Shown: positions 1-11,507 of the stretch, piece after piece
Layout of the letters: each line of letters opens with the position of its first letter
Numbering within the stretch: the first letter of the stretch is position 1
Origin: Armadillidium nasatum
Lineage: Eukaryota > Arthropoda > Malacostraca > Isopoda > Armadillidiidae
Direction: 5' to 3'
NCBI GenBank assembly: GCA_009176605.1
Contig: SEYY01012675.1
Coordinates: forward strand, 1-27,005
Length of the DNA: 27,005 bases
Translations under genes and position numbers: made by a program
Notes under the pieces: model-generated
The model's input: only the letters and a program-made list of their open reading frames with translations
Database searches by the model: none
What the model was told of the DNA's origin: nothing

Positions 1-1333
1 AAAAAATCTGACATTTTCTTATACAAACACCTAACAAATTAGAAATAATTAATATACCCTCAGCAAATAAATTATTACCAAGCATTCAAATATGTGGCAA
101 ATATTTCATATTAAGAAAGAAAACAGTTATTTTCCTGTTTTGTTTTATAACTCTATATGTATTTTTTTTGTAAATTTAACTATTCTGAGCAATTTTAACT
201 GATTAAAATCTGTTTTTAAATCAAACAAACAAAACTTTTAGAGTAAGTTTTATTATTAGTCATTACTAATATTTCAAAATAGAAAAGAACAATTAAACAC
301 TAAAACAGTAAGGTAATTAAAAGCCATATTCATTACATAATCATGTCTACAAACATATATAAATTGCTTCATAGGCATATTTAATGTAGGAAAAATAGGT
401 AAATTAGTCTTTAAAATCACCATATCTTCCAAATTAATTGCAATTTTTTCTTAAAACATCGGATATATTATGCTAAATACGCATATTGTGACATAAATTA
501 TCTTAAGTGAACACGAACAATTAGCGAAAATATACTCAGAAATGCACAATTTTAGGCAATTTTAGACTTTCCTTATGGCTACTTTTTAAACTAAAAACTG
601 ACAATCAAATATTATCCCTGTAAAATGAGTAAGTTTTATACTCACCGTAAAGATTTTAAAGTCAATTACATCAAATAACACAAGAATAAGCACACTTGGA
701 CTGGAATAGCATACCAATGATACGAAAATTCGTATATTTTAAAGACATGTGGATATAAATAGGCCAAATTATATATCTTTTTTTTAGGTTTTATCCTTAG
801 GATCCTCCTCATTTATCATAATAACCCATCAAATTCCAGCATTTTCAAATTAAAATAAACCATTTTAACTTAGAAATTATGGTTCTTTACTAAAATAAAC
901 TAATCAAACCATATGTAATCATAAAAAATCCGACATTTTCTTATATAAACACCTAACAAATTAGGAATAATTAATATACCCTCAATAATAAGTCATTACC
1001 AAGCATTCAAATATGTTGTAAATATTTCATATTATGCAACAAAACAGTTATTTTCATTTTTTTTATAACACCAAATGTATTTTTTCCGTAAATTTAACTA
1101 CCCAAAGCAATTTTAATTTACAAAAATCTGTATTTATATAGGAAAATTCATCAAATTAGCCAAAACAATCAAAGAAATACATTGAAAACGAGCAAAAATA
1201 AAGTGAAAATGATGAAATTATTAATTTATTAGATGTTAATTTACCATTTATTTTGCTTTTAAATTACTTTTTATATATTAAATACAAAATAAAACGATTA
1301 TAAACTAAAATAGTAGGATAATTATTAAGGTGT
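1..1333 (+). repeat. Satellite A, forward orientation (short-form units)
   Basis: This is the left edge of a long-period satellite that recurs at 7196-9842 and 18357-27005. The landmark 'gacattttctta' followed by 'acacctaacaaatta' occurs at the start of the window and again near 923, giving one unit of about 922 bp plus a second partial unit. The variant 'tctgacattttctta' and the missing block around 870 ally it with the short-form units at 24071-27005 rather than with the long form. It contains many small deletions and no meaningful ORF. Homology ends near 1333, just after the landmark 'aaactaaaatagtaggataa', where the HOR array takes over. Identity as satellite DNA is certain from internal repetition; any function is unknown. 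Confidence 0.9.
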
Positions 1334-3931
1334 AAAAAATTTTGATAAGAAAAAAATTGTATTATATTCACATTATTTTAATTAAAAATACAAAGATTGA
1401 TTTTTGAGAAAGAAAATACACATGTTTTCATCTTATTTTTAAGTTTAAAAAAAATTCTGATGGAAGATAAAATATTGATTAAATCTCTATTATTTTAATT
1501 AAAATACTATGATTTAAATGAATTTTGACAAAGCAAATTTTATCTTTTCACTCAATTTTTAAATTTTAAATAGTATTATTTTATTTAAAAAATACTAAGA
1601 TTTCAATGAATTTTTGAGAAGGCAAATTCACCTCTTTTCAGTTGTTTTAAACTTTTAAAAAAATTTCGTAGGAGTAAAAATTAAAAATAAATTCCTATTA
1701 TTTTAAATAAAAATTCTATGATTGAAATGATTCTCATTATCGAAATTTACCTATTTTCATGTAATTTTTAAGCTTTTAAAATAATTTGCGAACGAAAAAT
1801 TGCAATTAATAAATATTATAGAACAAAATCTTTCGAAAGATTTAGATGATTTTGAGAAAGCAAATTGAGCAAATTTCATATAATTTTTATGCTGTTAAAA
1901 ATTTCAATAAGAAAAAAATTGTATTAAATTCATATTATTTTAATTAAAATAAAAAAGATTGAATTTTGAGGAAGAAAATACACATATTTTCATCTTATTT
2001 TTAAGTTTTAAAAAAATTTTGATGGAAGATAAAATATTGATTAAATCTCTATTATTTTAATTAAAATACTTTGATTTAAATGAATTTCGACAAAGCAAAT
2101 TTTAACTCTCTTCACTCAATTTTTAAATTTTTAAAAAAGTTTAGTAGTAATAAAAGTTGTAAAATCCTTATTATTTTAATTAAAAATACTATGATTTAAA
2201 TGATTCCCATAATGGAAATTTACCTATTTATATTATTTTAATTAATTCATATTATTTTAATTAAAAATACAAAGATTGATTTTTGAGAAAGGAAATACAC
2301 AAATTTTCACCTTTTTTTTAAGTTTTAAAAAAATAATTTCATAATTTAATTATTGAAATATATATAAATATTATTATACAAATATTACGAAGATTTATAT
2401 GAATTTGAGAGCAAATTAAGCTAATTTCAAATAATATTTATACTATTAAAAATTACAGAAAGGAAAACGTTGGATTAAATTCTAATTTTCTTAATTAAAA
2501 ATACAAAGCCAAAATTATTTTTGAGAAAGCAAATATACCTATTATCATCTAAATTTTAAGCTTTAAAAAAAATATTAGAACGACAAAATTTATAATTAAA
2601 GTATTATTATTTTATTTAAAAATAATAAGATTTCAATGAATTTTGAGAAAGCAATTTCACCTCCTTTCAGTTGTTTTGAACTTTTTAAAAAATTTCGTAG
2701 GAGTAAAAATTAAAAAAAAATCCTTATTATTTTAATTAAAAATTCTACGATTTAAATGATTCTCATTATAGAAATTTACATATTTTCATGTAATTTTTAA
2801 GCTTTTAAAATAATTTGAAAACGAAAAATTGCAATTAATAAATTTTATAGAACTAAAACTTTCGAAAATTTAGATGAATTTTTGAGAAAGCAAATTGAGC
2901 TAATTTTATATAATTTTTTATGCTGTTAAAAATTTCAATAAGAAAAAAATTGTATTAAATTCATATTATTTTAATTAAAAATACAAAGATTGATTTTTGA
3001 GAAAGGAAATACACAAATTTTCACCTTTTTTTTAAGTTTTAAAAAAATTCTGATGAAAGATAAAATTTGGATTAAATCCATATTATTTTAATTAAAATAC
3101 TATGATTTAAATGAATTTTGACAAAGCAAATTTTAACTCTTTTCACTCAATTTTTAAATTTTTAAAAAAGTTTAGTAGTACGAAAAGTTGTAAAATCCTT
3201 ATTATTTCAATTAAAATACTTACTTTGATTTAAATGATTCTCATAATAGAAATTTACCTATTTATATGTAATTTTCATGTTTTCAAAATAATTTCGTAAT
3301 TTAATTATTGAAATATATAAATCTTATTATACAAATATTACGAAGATTTATATGAATTTTGAGAAAGCAAATTTTGCTAATTTCAAAAAATATTTATACT
3401 ATAAAAAATTACAAAGGAAAACGTTGGATTAAATTCTAATTTTTTCAATTAAAAATACAAAGCTAAAATTATTTTTGAGAAAGCAAATATGCCTATTTTC
3501 ATCTAAATTTTAAGCTTTAAAAAAAATATTGGAACGACAAAATTTATAATTAAAAAGTATTATTTTATTTAAAAATACTAAGATTTCAATGAATTTTGAG
3601 AAAGCAAATTCACCTCTTTTCAGATGTTTTAAACTTTTAAAAAATTTCGTAGGAGTAAAAATTAAAAAAAAAATTCCTATTATTTTAAATAAAAATTCTA
3701 TGATTGAAATGATTCTCATTATCGAAATTTACCTATTTTCATGTAATTTTTAAGCTTTTAAAATAATTTGCGAACGAAAAATTGCTATTAATAAATATTA
3801 TAGAACAAAATCTTTCGAAGATTTAGATGATTTTGAGAAAGCAAATTGAGCAAATTTCAAATAATTTTTATGCTGATAAAAATTTCAATAAGAAAAAAAA
3901 AATTATATTAAATTCATATTATTTTAATTAA

Positions 3932-3976
<45 letters not shown>

Positions 3977-6900
3977 CATCTTATTTTTAAGTTTTAAAAA
4001 AATTCTGATGAAAGATAAAATTTTGATTAAATCTCTATTATTTTAATTAAAATACAATGATTTTAATGAATTTCGACAAATCAAATTTTAACTCTTTTCA
4101 CTCAATTTTTAAATTTTTAAAAAAAGTTTAGTAGTAATAAAAGTTGAAAAATCCTTATTATTTTAATTAAAAATACTATGATTTAAATGATTCTCATATT
4201 AGAAATTTATCTATTTATATGTAATTTCAAGTTTTCAAAATAATTTCATAATTTAATTATTGAAATATATAAATCTTATTATTATACAAATATGACGAAG
4301 ATTTATATGAATTTTGAGAAAGCAAATTTTGCTAATTTCAGATAATATTTATACTATTAAAAATAACCGAAAGGAAAACGTTGGATTAAATTCTAATTTT
4401 CTTAATTAAAAATACAAAGCTAAAATTATTTTTGAGAAAGCAAATATGGGTATTTTCATCTAAATTTTAAGCTTTAAAAAAAATATTGGAACGACAAAAT
4501 TTATAATTAAAAAGTATTATTTTATTTAAAAATACTAAGATTTCAATGAATTTTGAGAAAGCAAATTCACCTCTTTTCAGAAAGTTTTAAACTTTTTAAA
4601 AAATTTCGTAGGAGTAAAAATTAAAAAAAAATTCCTATTATTTTAAATAAAATTCTATGATTGAAATGATTCTCATTATCGAAATTTACCTATTTTCATG
4701 TAATTTTAATGCTTTTTAAAATAATTTGTGAACGAAAAATTGCAATTAATAAATATTATAGAACAAAAACTTTTCGAAGATTTAAATGATTTTGAGAAAG
4801 GAAATTGAGCAAATTTCATATAATTTTTATGCTGTTAAAAATTTCAATAAGAAAAAAATTGTATTAATTCATTCATATTATTTTAATTAAAAATAAAAAG
4901 ATTGAATTTTGAGGAAGAAAATACACATACTTTCATCTTATTTTTAAGTTTTAAAAAAATTCTGATTGAAGATAAAATATTGATTAAATCTCTATTATTT
5001 TAATTAAAATACTATGATTTAAATGAATTTCGGCAAAGCAAATTTTAACTCTTTTCACTCAATTTTTAACTTTTCAAAAAAGTTTAGTAGTACTAAAAAA
5101 GTTGTAAAAATCCTTATTATTTTAATTAAAAATACTATGATTTATATGATTCCCATAATAGAAATTTACCTATTTATATGTAATTTTCAAGTTTTCAAAA
5201 TAATTTCATAATTTAATTATTGAAATATATAAATATTATTATACAAATATTACGAAGATTTATATGAATTTTGAGAGCACATTAAGCTAATTTCAAATAA
5301 TATTTATACTATTATTAGAAATTACAGAAAGGAAAACGTTGGATTAAATTCTAATTTTCTTAATTAAAAACACAAAGCCAAAATTATTTTTGAGAAAGGA
5401 AATATGCCTATTTTTATCTAAATTTTAAGCTTTAAAAAAAATATTAGAACGACAAAAATTTATAATTAAAGGGTATTATTATTTTATTTAAAAATATAAA
5501 GATTTTCAATGAATTTTGAGAAAGCAAATTCACCTCTTTTCAGTTGTTTTGAACTTTTAAAAAATTTCGTAGGAGTAAAAAAAAATTAAAAAAAATCCTT
5601 ATTATTTTAAATAAAAATGATGATTTAAATGATTCTCATTATAGAAATTTACCTATTTTCATGTCATTTTTAAGCTTTTAAAATAATTTGTTAACGAAAA
5701 ATTGCAATATATATATATATTATATTATAAACTAAAAATTTCGAAGATTTAGATGAATTTTGAGAAAGCAAATTGAGCTAAATTCATATAATTTTTATGC
5801 CGTTAAAAATTTCAATAAGAAAAAAATTGTATTAAATTCATATTATTTTAATTAAAAATACAAAGATTGATTTTTGAAAAAGAAAATACACATATTTTCA
5901 TCTTATTTTTAAGTTTTAAAAAAATTCTGAAAGATAAAATATTTGATTAAATAAATCTCTATTATTTTAATTAAAATACTATGATTTAAATGAATTTCGA
6001 CAAAGCAAATTTTAACTCTTTTTACTCATTTTTTAAATTTTTAAAAAAAGTTTAGTAGTACGAAAAGTTGTAAAATCCTTATTATTTTAATTAAAAATAC
6101 TTTGATTTAAATGATTCTCATATTAGAAATTTATCTATTTATATGTAATTTCAATTTTTCAAAATAATTTCATAATTTGATTATTGAAATATATAAATCT
6201 ATTATTATACAAATATTACAAAGATTTATATGAATTTTGATAAAGCAAATTTTGCTCATTTCAGATAATATTTATACTATTAAAAATAACAGAAAGGAAA
6301 ACGTTGAATTAAATTCTAATTTTTTTAATTAAAAATACAAAGCTAAAATTATTTTTGAGAAAGCAAATATGCCTATTTTCATCTAAATTTTAAGCTTTAA
6401 AAAAAAATATTGGAACGACAAATTTTATAATTAAAAAGTATTATTTTATTTAAAAAATACTAAGATTTCAATGAATTTTGAGAAAGCAAATTCACCTCTT
6501 TTCAGATGTTTTAAACTTTTAAAAAATTTCGTAGGAGTAAAAATTAAAAAAAAAAATTCCTATTATTTTAAATAAAAATTCTATGATTGAAATGATTCTC
6601 ATTATCAAAATTTACCTATTTTCATGTAATTTTTAATCTTTTAAAATAATTTTTGAACGAAAAATTGCAATTAATAAATATTATAGAACAAAAACTTTCG
6701 AAGATTTAAATGATTTTGAGAAAGCAAATTGAGCAAATTTCATATAATTTTTATGCTGTTAAAAATTTCAATAAGAAAAAAATTGTATTAAATTCATATT
6801 ATTTTTAATTAAAAATAAAAAGATTGAATTTTGAGGAAGAAAATACATATATTTTCATCTTATTTTTAAGTTTTAAAAAAATTCTGATGGAACATAAAAT

Positions 6901-7195
6901 ATTGATTAAATCTCTATTATTTTAATTAAAATACTATGATTTAAATAAATTTCGACAAAGCAAATTTTAATTCTTTTCACTCAATTTTTAAATTTTTAAA
7001 AAAGTTTGGTAGGAATAAAAGTTGTAAAATCCTTATTATTTTAATAAAAATTCTATGATTTAAATGATTCTCATATTTATTTTGATTTTTGAGAAAGAAA
7101 ATACACATACTTTCATTTAATTTTTAAGTTTTAAAAAAATTCTGATGGAGGATAAAATATTGATTAAATCTCTATTATTTTTTTAAAATAAAACA
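1334..7195 (+). repeat. Satellite array with 8-monomer, ~957-bp higher-order repeat
   Basis: The landmark 'ggaaaacgtt' occurs at 2462, 3416, 4373, 5331 and 6296, giving periods of 954, 957, 958 and 965 bp. Each period splits into eight related monomers of about 115-122 bp. Each monomer starts with a 'gatttaaatgaattttgag'-like block, then 'aaagcaaatt', a 'ttttcat..aatttttaa' block and a 'tattattttaattaaaa' tail. Monomers at the same position in successive periods are far more alike than neighbours within a period, which defines a higher-order repeat. About four periods are full length (2988-6822). The edges carry deletions: the first-monomer landmark 'gattga' lies at 1395, 1957, 2274 and 2988, spacings of only 562, 317 and 714 bp. 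The last period is cut at ~7075. There is no coding capacity. Such arrays arise by unequal exchange and are common at centromeres or other heterochromatin; a centromeric role here is inference only. Confidence 0.93.
3936..3976. other. 41-base T run replacing satellite sequence
   Basis: An uninterrupted run of 41 T lies inside the HOR array exactly where the other periods carry the start of monomer 1 (landmarks 'aaagattga' and 'tttttgagaaag'). The satellite resumes in phase at 'catcttatttttaag'. The other periods have about 40 bases in this slot, so the run substitutes for sequence without adding length. It has no target duplication or displaced flank. A consensus or assembly artefact is more likely than a retroposon tail. 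Confidence 0.85.
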
Positions 7196-9842
7196 GTACA
7201 CAATAAAAAAGTGCTTTACTTTGTACTTTAATAAATTATTAGGTCTAAATAATAAATATGTAGTTAAAAAGCAAAGTATATGATTAATTATCTTATACTA
7301 AATTACTAATTTTACTATTTTGACCTTTTTTATGGTCGTATTCATGGTATCTTTTTATATTGTTAATTTGTTGAATTTTTCTATATAAATACAGATTGAC
7401 ATCTGCAAAAATAAGCTTAAAATAGCTAAATTTAGGAGAAAAATACATATAGCGTTACAAAAATTCATTACAGTAACTGTTTTCTTTCTTAATATGAAAT
7501 ATTTGCATCAAATTTAAATGCCTGGAAATGATTTCTTAGCTGAGGGCATGTTAATTAGACCTAATTTGTTAGGTGTTTATCTAAGAAAATATCCCATTTT
7601 TTATGATTACGTTTGATTTTTTACTTTATTTTAGTAAAGAAACCCTCTTTTATTTCTTAAGATTTGAGAATTAATATTATTCTCTGAATATCAAATGTAA
7701 CTGAAGAATGTTGCTAAGAGAAACTTTACGTCATGGTACCTTCTAATTTTAAAGAAACATGAAGTTTGAATCCGAAATAAGTTAAAATGAGTTATTTTAA
7801 TTTGAAAATGCTGGATAATGTTGAATTATTATGTTAAATGAAGACGATACTCCGTATAAAATCTGAAAAAAAGATTATTATTTTATCCTAATTATGAATA
7901 TATCTCTATATTATGTAAGAATTTAAACATCTTTAGTATGATGTTTCTGCAAAAGTTTGCTTATCCCTGTGTAATTTGATGTAATTAGCATAAAAATCTT
8001 TGTTCAGTATAAAACGTACTCATTTCATAAGTATAAATATATGATTGTGACCTTTAAGGTAATAAGAAAGACATAAGGAAAGCCAAAAATAACATAAAAT
8101 GTATATATTTGAGTATATTTTCGCTAATTATTCTTGTTCACTGAAGATAATTTATGTCATGATATGCGTATTTTGCATATTATATCCGATGTTTGAAGAA
8201 AAAAAGCTTATAATTTTGAAAAAATTTTGCTTTTAAAGGGCAGTTTACCTGTTTTTGCTTCTTTGAATAAGTCTTTTAAGCTCTTTATATATGTTTGCAT
8301 AAATAGTTTTGTGATGAATATGCCTGTTAATTGCCTTACTGTCTTAGTTTATGTGTTTTCCTTTGTAATTTAATATATTAAAAAGGTCTTAATATTAAAA
8401 AGTAATTAAATAGTAATATATGTGTAAAATTATCTTCCATTAAATTACTAATTTTATTATTTTGACATTATTTATGGTCGTATTCATTGTATCTTTTTTT
8501 TTGTTATGGTAAATTTGATGAATTTTTCTTTTTAAATACAGATTGTCATCTGCGGAAATAGAATAAAATAGCTTAATTTCAATAAAAATACATATGGTTT
8601 TACGAAGAAACATGAAGATAACTGTTTTATTGCTTAATATGAAATATTTACGTCATATTTGAATTCTTGTTAATGATTTCTTAGCTGAGGGTATGTTAAT
8701 TAGTTCTAATTTGTCAGGTGTTTATCTAAGAAAATATTATATTTTTTAATGATTACCTATCGTTTTATTACTTCATTTTAGTAAAGAACCCTCATTTTTA
8801 CCTAATATTTGAGAAATAATATTATTCTCAGAATATCTTATGTAACAGAAGAATGTTCAAAGAGAACCTTATGTCATCGTACATCCTGATTTTAAAGAAA
8901 CATGAAGTTTGAATCCGAAAAAATTAAAATTATTTATTTTAATTTGAAAATGCTGGATAATGTTCGATTATTATGGTAAATGAGAAGGATACTAAGTATA
9001 AAACCTGAAAACAAGATTATTATTTTATCCTAATTATGAATATATCTCTATATTATGTACGAATTTAAGCATCTTTAGTATATGATGTTTCTGCTAAAGT
9101 TTGCTTATTCTTGTGTAATTTGATGTAATTAACATAAAAATCTTTATGTTCAGTATAAAACGTACTCATTTGATAAGTATAAATATATTATTGTGACCTT
9201 TTGGTTTATAAAAAAGACATAAGGAAAGCCTAAAAAAACATAAAATGTATATATTTGAGTATATTTTCGCTAATTGTTCTTGTTCACTGATGATAATTTA
9301 TGTCATGATAAGCGTATTTTGCATATTATATCCGATGTTTGAAGAAAAAAATGCTTATAATTTTGAATAGATGGTGCTTTTAAAAGTAATTTACCTATTT
9401 TTGCTTCATTGAATAAGTCTATTAAGCTCTTTATATATGTTTGTAGACATGATAAATATGTGATGAATATGCCTGTTAATTACCTTACTGTTTTAGTTTA
9501 TAATTGTTTTCCTTTGTATTTTAATATATTAGTAAGGTCTTCAAAGTAAAAAAAGTAGTTAAAAATCAAAATATATGATAAATTATCTTCCATTAAATTA
9601 CTAATTTTATTATTTTGACTTTATTTATGGTCGTATTCATTGTATCTTTTTTTGTTATGGTTAATTTGATGAAATTTCCTTTTTAATACAGATTGTCATT
9701 CGCGAAAATACCTTAAAATAGCTAAATTTACGATAAAAATTCATCTGGCGCTATGAAAAAACATGAAAATAAAATGTATACATTTCACTATATTTTTGCT
9801 AATTATTCTTGTTCACTGAAGATAATTTATATCATTATATGT
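7196..9842 (-). repeat. Satellite A, reverse orientation (long-form units)
   Basis: About 2.3 units of satellite A run in the opposite orientation to 1-1333. The landmark 'actttacgtcatggtac' at ~7722 and its decayed counterpart near 8866 ('ccttatgtcatcgtac') give a period of ~1.144 kb. These units retain the internal block ('cttaatatttgagaa' through 'gaatccgaaa') that short-form units lack. The first recognisable satellite A bases, 'aagtgctttactttgtac' near 7209, correspond to almost the same unit phase at which the forward block stops near 1333. Near 9755 an internal deletion joins 'acatgaaaat' to 'aaaatgtatacattt'. Homology stops at about 9842, after 'gataatttatatcattatat'. Confidence 0.9.
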
Positions 9843-10116
9843 GCCAGATTTTATACTGCAGTCAACTAATAATCATGAGATTATCAGAAAAGGAAAAAAG
9901 CAAAAAAATATTTTCCCTCCCTGAACAACCTCCTGACTCAGCTTGACTTCCAAATGAAGAAATAACTAAGATAATTTTAATTTAAATGATACACTCCATT
10001 CGCATTTAAAAGATGGTAGTGGACTGTATTTCGTAATTTAAAATGAGAAATACGAATGAGGAGAATTAACAACTCTAATTGCCAACTCTAAGCTTTCATT
10101 TGGAGCACATTTCACC

Positions 10117-10171
10117 TATTCCTTTGTTTCTTCAATTGAAATGACCCCTTTCGTCAGACAACAAAGGAATA
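10117..10171. repeat. 12-bp perfect inverted repeat, 31-base spacer
   Basis: 'tattcctttgtt' at 10117-10128 is matched by its exact reverse complement at 10160-10171. The spacer contains the small palindrome 'ttcaattgaa'. No terminal duplication or gene accompanies it, so whether it forms a structure of any use is unknown. Confidence 0.7.
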
Positions 10172-10343
10172 GCCAAAGATTGGGTCTCTTTATTCTTAAG
10201 ATATTTAAATAAATAATCTATTTAAAATAAAACTTTAACCTTCCTACCCTCTCCTTTCGAACCAAACCATCTCAAAAGAATTGTGAAAACTATTCTCTAA
10301 GATATTTAAGAATGGCTTGATCCGAAATTAAATGAAGAGACAA

Positions 10344-10361
10344 TCCTTCAGAACTGAAGGA
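10344..10361. repeat. 8-bp perfect hairpin, 2-base loop
   Basis: 'tccttcag', two A, then 'ctgaagga' form an exact palindrome. It is one of a group of hairpins in this part of the island. Confidence 0.65.
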
Positions 10362-11120
10362 AGTGAGAGGATAAAAGGGAGAATAATTTTCATGTTTATT
10401 TTTATTATAAAGGATAGTAAAAGGAGGTCTGTAATGAATATAATAAATAAAATATAATCCAAATGTTGTTGACGTTACGTTAATGTGATTTTGTTATCAT
10501 ATGAGAAGTTAATTATATACAAAAAAAAAATGAATATGATAAAATAATATATAACTTATACTAATTAATATAGTAAATAATAATATACAAAATATTTAAG
10601 TTAAAGAGTCAAGAAAAAAAAACTAATTTTACAACTAAATATTAAGTAGTAAATAATCCAATTCGTCATCTTAATAAATAATGAGTTTAATAAAAGAATT
10701 TGTCTTAGGTTATCATAAAACAGCAACTCTTAATTTATTTAAATAATTTATTTTACAAGTCACTCTTTACAGTTCTAGAGTGAAGATTTTTCTAATAAGT
10801 AGATTTATTTTAGTACCATAAATATAATATAAAAATGTAACCTAACAATTTAAATGTTTGTAAATGGATTCTAATAAACAAAAAAATGAAAAAAATCCTA
10901 ACAATGTAGCATTTTGTTGTTGACAAAGCTGTGATTGTTAAATTTTTTAAACACCGAAGAAAGGTGTTTTAAGTCTCACCGAAAGAAGTAAGGAGGATAG
11001 GATAGGAACTTGAAATAACCGAAATTCCCTAAACTAATGATGATTACCTCACATCTGAAATAAAAAATAAAAAGATGAATCTAGAAGATAATTTAGTTGT
11101 CTGTTTTTCAACGTAGGAAA

Positions 11121-11154
11121 TTGTAGAATTCAAGACAAAACTTAAATTCTACAA
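11121..11154. repeat. 14-bp hairpin (one mismatch), 6-base loop
   Basis: 'ttgtagaattcaag' at 11121-11134 pairs with 'cttaaattctacaa' at 11141-11154 with one mismatch and the loop 'acaaaa'. The hairpin is flanked on both sides by the direct repeat 'cgtaggaa' (near 11112 and 11161). It is among the strongest hairpins in the interval; the role is unknown. Confidence 0.75.
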
Positions 11155-11328
11155 CTTCGCGTAGGAAGACAATTAAAATAAGGAAAGACTAAGTTGAAAA
11201 CTCTTAATAGAATTTTCGTCTTTAGTACTCACCAGGAGAAGGGAAGATCTGTACGAATTCTCTTCTCTTAAAGCTAGAAAATTCCTAAAAAGATATCAAC
11301 TTCAGAATTAAGTTGACAGAAAAAAGGA

Positions 11329-11381
11329 CTCGGTACTTTCTTTTCTTTTTAACTTACCGAAATAAGGTGAGGCGTACCGAG
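11329..11381. repeat. 8-bp perfect inverted repeat
   Basis: 'ctcggtac' at 11329-11336 and 'gtaccgag' at 11374-11381 are exact complements with a 37-base spacer. The spacer holds one of the recurring ACCGAA words of this region (11356-11361). Confidence 0.55.
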
Positions 11382-11436
11382 AAAAAACCTAACTAAAGAA
11401 TTAAACCAATTCGAGCAAAGTTAATAAAATATTTCC

Positions 11437-11472
11437 GTCTGGTTATTTTATAAAAAAAAGAAATAACCAGAC
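11437..11472. repeat. 12-bp perfect hairpin, 12-base loop
   Basis: 'gtctggttattt' at 11437-11448 and 'aaataaccagac' at 11461-11472 are exact complements around an A-rich loop. It resembles an intrinsic terminator or a fold-back remnant in shape, but the host is an animal and no transcript ends here, so it is recorded only as structure. Confidence 0.75.
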
Positions 11473-11488
11473 CCTGGCTTATTGCCTC

Positions 11489-11507
11489 CCTCAATTAGAA
11501 ATTGAGG
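11489..11507. repeat. 8-bp perfect hairpin, 3-base loop
   Basis: 'cctcaatt', loop 'aga', then 'aattgagg'. It lies 16 bases after the preceding 12-bp hairpin, so the two make a tandem pair of stems. Confidence 0.65.

Noticed and set aside
3510..3719. 69-codon open frame on the minus strand inside the HOR array
   Set aside because: It lies wholly in satellite monomers, is low-complexity (Phe, Ile, Lys), and is not kept open in the other periods.
5023..5211. 62-codon open frame on the plus strand inside the HOR array
   Set aside because: Chance gap between stops in satellite; the matching frame in neighbouring periods is interrupted.
1334..7195. CRISPR-like regular repetition
   Set aside because: The periodic units are contiguous diverged monomers of ~120 bp with no short identical repeat separated by unique spacers, and the genome is animal.
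11437..11472. Bacterial-type intrinsic terminator
   Set aside because: The stem is good but no T run follows the second arm, and the host is a metazoan.
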